From: Kofleriaceae bacterium
Lineage (GTDB): Bacteria > Myxococcota_A > Polyangia > Haliangiales > Haliangiaceae
Length of the DNA: 62,524 nt
Assembly (NCBI GenBank): GCA_018058095.1
Contig: JAGPCO010000031.1
Coordinates: 1-62,524, forward strand
Reading direction: 5' to 3'
Part shown: positions 58,504 through 62,524 of the stretch, in pieces
Position numbering within the stretch: position 1 is the first letter of the stretch
Layout: every line of letters begins with the position of its first letter
Notes under the pieces: model-generated
Told to the model about the DNA's origin: nothing
Seen by the model: the letters and a program-made list of their open reading frames with translations, nothing else
Database searches by the model: none
Program-made: the position numbers and the translations under genes

Positions 58504-58920
58504 TCAGAACGGGATGTCGTCGTCGCGGGTCGGACCGAGGTCGGTCGGGCGCGGCTCGTACTCGGCGACCGGGAAGCTGGGCTCGAACGCGGGCGCCTCG
58601 CGGTCGCCGCCGCCGCGCCGCCCGGCCGACGTGTTGGTCCCGGCCGGCTCGAGGCGCCAGGCGTCGAGGCTGTTGAAGTACTTCACCTCGCCGGTCGGGC
58701 TGCGCCACTCGCGCCCGCGCAGGTCGAACGAGACGCGGATGGCGTCGCCCACGCTGAACCGATCGAGCACGTTGCAGCGGTCGCCGGTGAGCTGGAACAG
58801 CACCATCTGCGGGTACTTGCCGTCGGCGATCTCCACCACGAACTCGCGCTTGGTGAAGCGGTCGGAGACCTTCTTGGTGTCGAAGATGAGGTGCAGCTTG
58901 CCGGTGACGTCGATGGCCAT
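58504..58920 (-). CDS. DUF3127 OB-fold protein
   Basis: The 138-residue product has an OB-fold core (about 1-95): VTGKLHLIFDTKKVSDRFTK, FVVEIADGKYPQMVLFQLTG and GDAIRVSFDLRGREW. A disordered acidic tail ends in DDDIPF. This is the layout of DUF3127 proteins and recalls single-stranded DNA-binding protein, whose acidic DDDIPF-like tail recruits partners. Binding to DNA or protein is inferred. ATG 58920 is supported by CATGGT 6 bases upstream, a weak form of the leaderless box; a longer frame upstream is not conserved-looking. Confidence 0.85.
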   Translation of the reverse strand: MAIDVTGKLHLIFDTKKVSDRFTKREFVVEIADGKYPQMVLFQLTGDRCNVLDRFSVGDAIRVSFDLRGREWRSPTGEVKYFNSLDAWRLEPAGTNTSAGRRGGGDREAPAFEPSFPVAEYEPRPTDLGPTRDDDIPF

Positions 58921-59028
58921 GGCGCGACCATGCCACGGCGGTCCGACACGGCGCGCCCGTGCTGGCGCCACCGACGGCCCGGCCCGTCCCTTACCGAGGC
59001 CTTACCGCGACATAGCCCGGCCCTCTCG

Positions 59029-59034
59029 TAGGGT
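59029..59034 (+). promoter_or_regulatory. -10 hexamer, possible leaderless promoter
   Basis: TAGGGT ends 6 bases before ATG 59041; the gap has GAGGCC, which is too close to act as a ribosome site. Confidence 0.45.
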
Positions 59035-59040
59035 GAGGCC

Positions 59041-60438
59041 ATGCCAAAACCTCGCCGCACCCTGATCCTGACCCTGCTGTCCTGCCTGGCCTCGCTGCGC
59101 TGCGGGCCGGCCGAGGCCGACGTGGCCGCGCCGGCAGGGCCGCCGGCCCAGGCGGTCACCACCACCACGCCCGCGGTCGTCGACCCGGCCGCCGCGCTGC
59201 GCCGGCAGGGGCGCCCTGCCCTCGACCGGCTGCTGGCCCGCTACGACCAGCTGCCGGCCGGGGCCGCGCGCGCCGAGCTGGCCACGTTGATCGATCGGGT
59301 CGCCGGCCAGCGCTACGCGACCACGTCGCGGCTGTACTGGCACACCGACCTGGCCGCGGCCCAGGCCGAGGCGCGTGCGACCGGTCGCCCCATCCTCTCG
59401 CTGCGCATGCTGGGCCGGCTCGACGAGGACCTGTCGTGCGCCAACAGCCGGTACTTCCGCATCGCGCTGTACGCCAACGCGGCGGTCTCGGCCTTCCTGC
59501 GCGACCGCTTCGTGCTGCACTGGTCGTCCGAGCGGCCGGTGCCGCGCATCACCGTCGACTTCGGCGACGGCCGGGTCATCGAGCGCACCATCACCGGCAA
59601 CAGCGCGCACTACGTGCTCGACGCCGACGGCCGGCCGATCGACGTGCTGCCGGGCCTGTACGCGCCCGTGGTGTTCCAGCGCGAGCTGACCGACACGCTG
59701 GCGCTCAGCGCGGCCCTGGCCGGCACGGCGGGGCCGGCGCGCGAGGCGGCGCTGGCCGAGCACCACCGGGCCCGGCTCAGCACCCGCCTCGCCGAGTTCC
59801 GGGCGCTGGGTCAGATCAGCGTGCCGGCGCGCGGCGACGACTTCCGCCCGGCCGCGTTCGCCCAGGTGGCCACGATCACCAAGTCGGGTCTCGAGCTGCC
59901 AGACTACCGGGTGGTCGACTTCGGCGTCGACGTCGGCCCGCCTCCCGACGACGCCGCGGCCTGGGCCCAGGTCGGCCTGCGCCTGCAGGTCGGTGCGCCG
60001 GCGGTGCCGCCGGTCGCGGCCGAGGGCCGGGGGCCGCGCCTGCGCCTGCGCACCGGCGGCATGGGGGTGATCGGCGGCGCGATGGAGCTCCGACCTGGTC
60101 CTCCGCCGGAACCGGTGCAGGTGCTCGACGCCCGCAGCCGCGGCCTGCTCGCCGCGCTGGCGCCGCTCGACTGGGCCAGCGGCCAGCCGGCCAACGTGGG
60201 GACGCTGGCCCGGCTGGTCGTGCGCTTCGAGCGCGACCTCCTGGCCGACACCGCGGTCAACGAGTACCAGGTGCGGCCGCAGCTGCGCGGCCAGTTCATC
60301 AACGCGCCGGGGCAGAGCTTCGAGCAGCTGGGCGAGTACACCTACCGGGAAGTGTTCAAGACGCCCAAGGACGATCCGTGGCTGGGCCTGGCCCCGGCCG
60401 GCGTGACCGCGCTGCCAGGCGACGGCCTGCGGCGCTGA
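59041..60438 (+). CDS. Secreted thioredoxin-fold-like protein
   Basis: The 465-residue product has a signal peptide with a Cys at LRCGPAEA that may be a lipobox, and an Ala/Thr/Pro linker. A domain of about 110-230 follows the thioredoxin-like DUF255 pattern: LYWHTDLAAAQAEARATGRP, ILSLRMLGRLDEDLSC, NSRYFRIALYANAAVSAFLR and FVLHWSSERP. It then shows NSAHYVLDADGRPIDVLPGL, as in a thioredoxin C-terminal half. The CxxC site is reduced to a single Cys. The last 200 residues are of unknown fold. I know no function. ATG 59041 has TAGGGT 6 bases upstream. Confidence 0.72.
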   Translation: MPKPRRTLILTLLSCLASLRCGPAEADVAAPAGPPAQAVTTTTPAVVDPAAALRRQGRPALDRLLARYDQLPAGAARAELATLIDRVAGQRYATTSRLYWHTDLAAAQAEARATGRPILSLRMLGRLDEDLSCANSRYFRIALYANAAVSAFLRDRFVLHWSSERPVPRITVDFGDGRVIERTITGNSAHYVLDADGRPIDVLPGLYAPVVFQRELTDTLALSAALAGTAGPAREAALAEHHRARLSTRLAEFRALGQISVPARGDDFRPAAFAQVATITKSGLELPDYRVVDFGVDVGPPPDDAAAWAQVGLRLQVGAPAVPPVAAEGRGPRLRLRTGGMGVIGGAMELRPGPPPEPVQVLDARSRGLLAALAPLDWASGQPANVGTLARLVVRFERDLLADTAVNEYQVRPQLRGQFINAPGQSFEQLGEYTYREVFKTPKDDPWLGLAPAGVTALPGDGLRR

Positions 60439-60501
60439 TGGCGCGAGGCGGCGGCGACCCCGGCCGTGAGCCCGACCACGCGCGTGGGGCCGCCGCCCTG
60501 C

Positions 60502-60507
60502 TACGAT
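60502..60507 (+). promoter_or_regulatory. -10 hexamer, possible leaderless promoter
   Basis: TACGAT ends 6 bases before GTG 60514 and decides the start between adjacent GTG codons at 60511 and 60514. Confidence 0.45.
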
Positions 60508-60513
60508 CGGGTG

Positions 60514-61158
60514 GTGCGACGCGGCCTCGTCCTGCCCTGGCTCACGCTGGTCGCCTGCGCCACCTCGCCTGGCGGCGGGGATCCGCCCGACTCGGTCGAC
60601 GCCCGCCGGGGCGACGCCCGCGTCGACGCGTTCATCCCGGGTGACCCCGACGCCTGCGTCGCCACCCCGCAGCAGCTGCTGCAGAACGGCGGCTTCGACG
60701 ACGGCAGCTCGCCGTGGGTGTTCGTGCCGAGCAGCAGCACCATCATCGCCGCCCCGCCAGCGCTGCCGTTCCCGCCCCAGGCCGGCGGCGCGGCCGGCTG
60801 GTTCGGCGGCGCCAACAACACCAACGATCGCGCCATCCAGCTGTTCGCCGTGCCGGCCGGAGCCCAGGCCCTGCGCGTCACCGGCTTCGAGTGTTTCGTC
60901 ACCACCGACAGCGCCGGCGCCGACGACTCGTTCGAGGCGCTGCTGCGCGACGCCTCGGGCAACACCGTCGAGACGCTGCGCACCGCGACCAACCTCGACG
61001 TCGGTACGACCTGCGCCTGGACCGCCTTCACCTGGCCGGCGGCGAGCAGCCACGCCGGCGAGAGCCTGTCGCTGGTGATCCAGGCCGTGACCGACGCCAG
61101 CTTCCAGACCAGCTTCGTCCTCGACAGCCTCGGCGTCGAGGCCGACGTCTGCCCGTAG
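60514..61158 (+). CDS. Lipoprotein with carbohydrate-binding-like domain
   Basis: The 214-residue product has a short signal peptide with lipobox TLVAC, an Asp/Gly/Arg linker (VDARRGDARVDAF, typical of this genome's lipoproteins) and one beta-sandwich domain. The domain starts LLQNGGFDDGSSPWVFVPSS, a form common in CBM/DUF642-type jelly rolls ('NGGFE...W'), and ends FVLDSLGVEADVCP, where the strand LDxLxV is also typical. It may bind carbohydrate at the cell surface. GTG 60514 is chosen for its -10 box; longer frames from ATG/GTG 60466 lack a leader. Convergent with the last gene. Confidence 0.75.
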   Translation: MRRGLVLPWLTLVACATSPGGGDPPDSVDARRGDARVDAFIPGDPDACVATPQQLLQNGGFDDGSSPWVFVPSSSTIIAAPPALPFPPQAGGAAGWFGGANNTNDRAIQLFAVPAGAQALRVTGFECFVTTDSAGADDSFEALLRDASGNTVETLRTATNLDVGTTCAWTAFTWPAASSHAGESLSLVIQAVTDASFQTSFVLDSLGVEADVCP

Positions 61159-61189
61159 CCGTGCCGGTGCCCGCGCCTGGACGGTCCGG

Positions 61190-62524
61190 TCAGCGCGGCG
61201 CCGCGGTCCCGACCCGGGGCAGCGCCGGCTCGCCCTTGGGCTGGTCGATGCGGAAGGCGTAGCCGAGCTGGACCAGCCAGACGGAGGCGTCCTCGATGGC
61301 CGGCGGCCCGGCGGCGTCGGTGCTGCGCAGCGCCGTACTCCATCGGTGGCGCAGGTCGAGGGTGATGACCTCCTTGCGGATCCACACGTCGACGCCGACG
61401 CCGGCGCCGAACTGGGTCTCGAGCGCCGTGCTGAACTTGATGGCGGTCGATCGCAGGCTGACCAGGTTGGCCTCGCCGTAGGCGCGGACGCGCACCGGGT
61501 GCAAGCGCACGGCTGGACCGAGCGCCAGCGTGCCTTCGCGCCGGCGCGAGTCCTGGTCGAACTCGAGGCCGTGGCTGTACGCCGCCTCGGCCGCGGTGAA
61601 CAGGCGCGGGTAGCTCCAGCGCAGGCTGGCCACCGCTGCCAGCGTGGTGGCGGCGCCGCCGTCGGCGCGCACCGTGCCAGCGCTGACCAAGGGCAACAGC
61701 TTGAGCTCGTGCGAGTAGGTGCGGCGCTGCACCTCGTCGCCGAGGCGAAGCTGGAAGCGGACCTTGTCGCGAGAGCCGTCGGCCTCGTTCGGCGGCGTGA
61801 GGGTGAAGGCGTCGCCGGTGAGGCCCGACGGCGTGGCCCGGTCGATGATGAAGCTGGCGGTGGCACGGCCATCGCCACGGCGAGCGGCGATGCGGAACGG
61901 GTTGTCGCCGCCGAGCGTGACCGCGCCCTCGAGCGCGACGCGCGTGCCGTCCTGCGAGGCCAGGTGCAAGCCGCGCGGCAGCAAGCCCCGGCCGTTGGCG
62001 CGCAGCGGGCCGACAAGGGTCTGGCCGCGGGCGCGGGCGCGGGCGCGGACCAGGTCGGCCGCCTTGTCGCCGGAGGCGACCCGCACCTCCGACGTGGCCG
62101 GGATGGCGTCGCCGTCGTGGTGGGTGCAGTCGGGGTTGAGGCGGTACACGTTGGCGGTCGCGGTGGCCACGGTGTGGCTGTACTCGAACTTGGTGCAGGT
62201 CCAGCGCAGCCCGCCGGTGTCGCCGCTGCGGACCACCAGCTCGTCCGCCGATGGGTCGATCGTGATGGTGCCACCAGTGCCGGGGTCCGAGCGCAGGCGG
62301 CGGTTGAGGACGGGGCAGCGATCGTACGCCTGCGCGGTCGAGCGGGTGTCGATGACCAGCACCAGGTCGAGATCGGCGAACTTCGCCTGCCCCGTGCCCG
62401 TGCCCGTGCCCGTGCCCGTCTCCGTCTCCGTCTCCGTCTCCGCCTCCGTCTCCGTGCCCTGCTCCACCTCCGGCCCGGCGGCAGGTGCGGCCTCCGGCGG
62501 CGGCGGCGGCGTGATGCCCAAGAC
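61190..62524 (-). CDS. Outer-membrane barrel-type protein, 5' truncated
   Basis: About 444 residues are visible; the frame is still open at the window edge, so the start lies beyond it. The visible N-terminal part is Pro/Ala-rich and then a run of Glu-Thr and Gly-Thr pairs coded by hexanucleotide repeats. The middle (about 45-200) shows strands with two Cys (RWTCTKFEY, LNPDCTHHDGD). The C-terminal 250 residues alternate polar and hydrophobic residues (ASFIIDRATPSGLTGDAF, VRAYGEANLVSLRSTAIKF, VWLVQLGYAFRI), like a beta-barrel. Family not recognised. An outer-membrane barrel with a flexible N-terminal region is the best guess. Confidence 0.65.
   Translation of the reverse strand, partial: VLGITPPPPPEAAPAAGPEVEQGTETEAETETETETGTGTGTGTGQAKFADLDLVLVIDTRSTAQAYDRCPVLNRRLRSDPGTGGTITIDPSADELVVRSGDTGGLRWTCTKFEYSHTVATATANVYRLNPDCTHHDGDAIPATSEVRVASGDKAADLVRARARARGQTLVGPLRANGRGLLPRGLHLASQDGTRVALEGAVTLGGDNPFRIAARRGDGRATASFIIDRATPSGLTGDAFTLTPPNEADGSRDKVRFQLRLGDEVQRRTYSHELKLLPLVSAGTVRADGGAATTLAAVASLRWSYPRLFTAAEAAYSHGLEFDQDSRRREGTLALGPAVRLHPVRVRAYGEANLVSLRSTAIKFSTALETQFGAGVGVDVWIRKEVITLDLRHRWSTALRSTDAAGPPAIEDASVWLVQLGYAFRIDQPKGEPALPRVGTAAPR
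62391..62456. repeat. Hexanucleotide repeat in coding sequence
   Basis: Eleven consecutive hexamers, first CCCGTG then TCCGTC types, encode Gly-Thr and Glu-Thr pairs on the minus strand. Copy-number change would lengthen or shorten the linker without a frameshift. Confidence 0.8.

Overview
The window is about 62.5 kb of very GC-rich chromosomal DNA (third codon positions almost always G or C). It carries 54 protein-coding genes and no recognisable tRNA, rRNA, CRISPR array, transposase, integrase or phage gene. Lineage markers point to a myxobacterium (Myxococcota), possibly near Haliangium/Kofleriaceae; that assignment is inference. They are a MYXO-CTERM-like sorting tail, choice-of-anchor repeats, many lipoproteins with Asp/Gly-rich linkers, Ser/Thr kinases and pseudokinases, FecR/AgmX-type lipoproteins and DUF3996-type barrels. 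GTG starts and 4-base ATGA/GTGA overlaps are common. Genes are packed tightly and no gap exceeds 300 bases.

Layout. 1-5031: two DUF4139 proteins, a solo RlmK-type rRNA methyltransferase and an AcpH-like protein in one operon. 5040-8197: a membrane-anchored Ser/Thr kinase and a FGGY sugar kinase. 8243-10451: a cytochrome-like lipoprotein, a five-heme cytochrome lipoprotein and a YbaN protein. 10490-17276: mostly envelope proteins (YwqK-type repeats, DUF3996 barrel, FecR lipoprotein, carboxypeptidase-regulatory lipoprotein) plus a quinone oxidoreductase. 17313-19874: a DsbD-N-like protein, a FEN-type exonuclease, a TlpA lipoprotein and a Cys-rich lipoprotein. 20122-23642: NfeD-like protein and two tandem flotillins. 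23702-30130: a large lipoprotein, a secreted protein, a lipid kinase, an orphan adenine methyltransferase and a GIDE-domain protein. 30359-34352: a 950-residue beta-sandwich repeat protein and a lipoprotein. 34482-37979: mannose-1-P guanylyltransferase, phosphohexomutase and ROK kinase, a sugar-activation operon. 38252-43638 (minus): pseudokinase, PilZ/J-domain/TPR protein, Hsp70 and thioredoxin lipoprotein in one tight operon. 43723-51286: prepilin peptidase, two unknowns, proB-proA-rsfS-rlmH, comF and smpB. 51287-56131: one giant gene joining choice-of-anchor repeats, a MYXO-CTERM-like tail and an OmpA porin. 56302-62524: FrnE-like DsbA, acyl-CoA dehydrogenase, zinc-ribbon protein, DUF3127 protein, a thioredoxin-fold protein, a lipoprotein and a truncated outer-membrane protein.

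Two patterns cross the whole window. First, many first-of-operon genes have a -10-like hexamer (TAnnnT) ending 5-8 bases, usually exactly 6, before the start codon with no Shine-Dalgarno sequence, which suggests leaderless mRNAs; operon-internal genes lack it. Second, a family of intergenic palindromes bounded by CTAGCAGG/CCTGCTAG sits at gene 3' ends and supplies the TAG stop codons. The most system-like locus is the pseudokinase/PilZ-J/Hsp70/thioredoxin operon.
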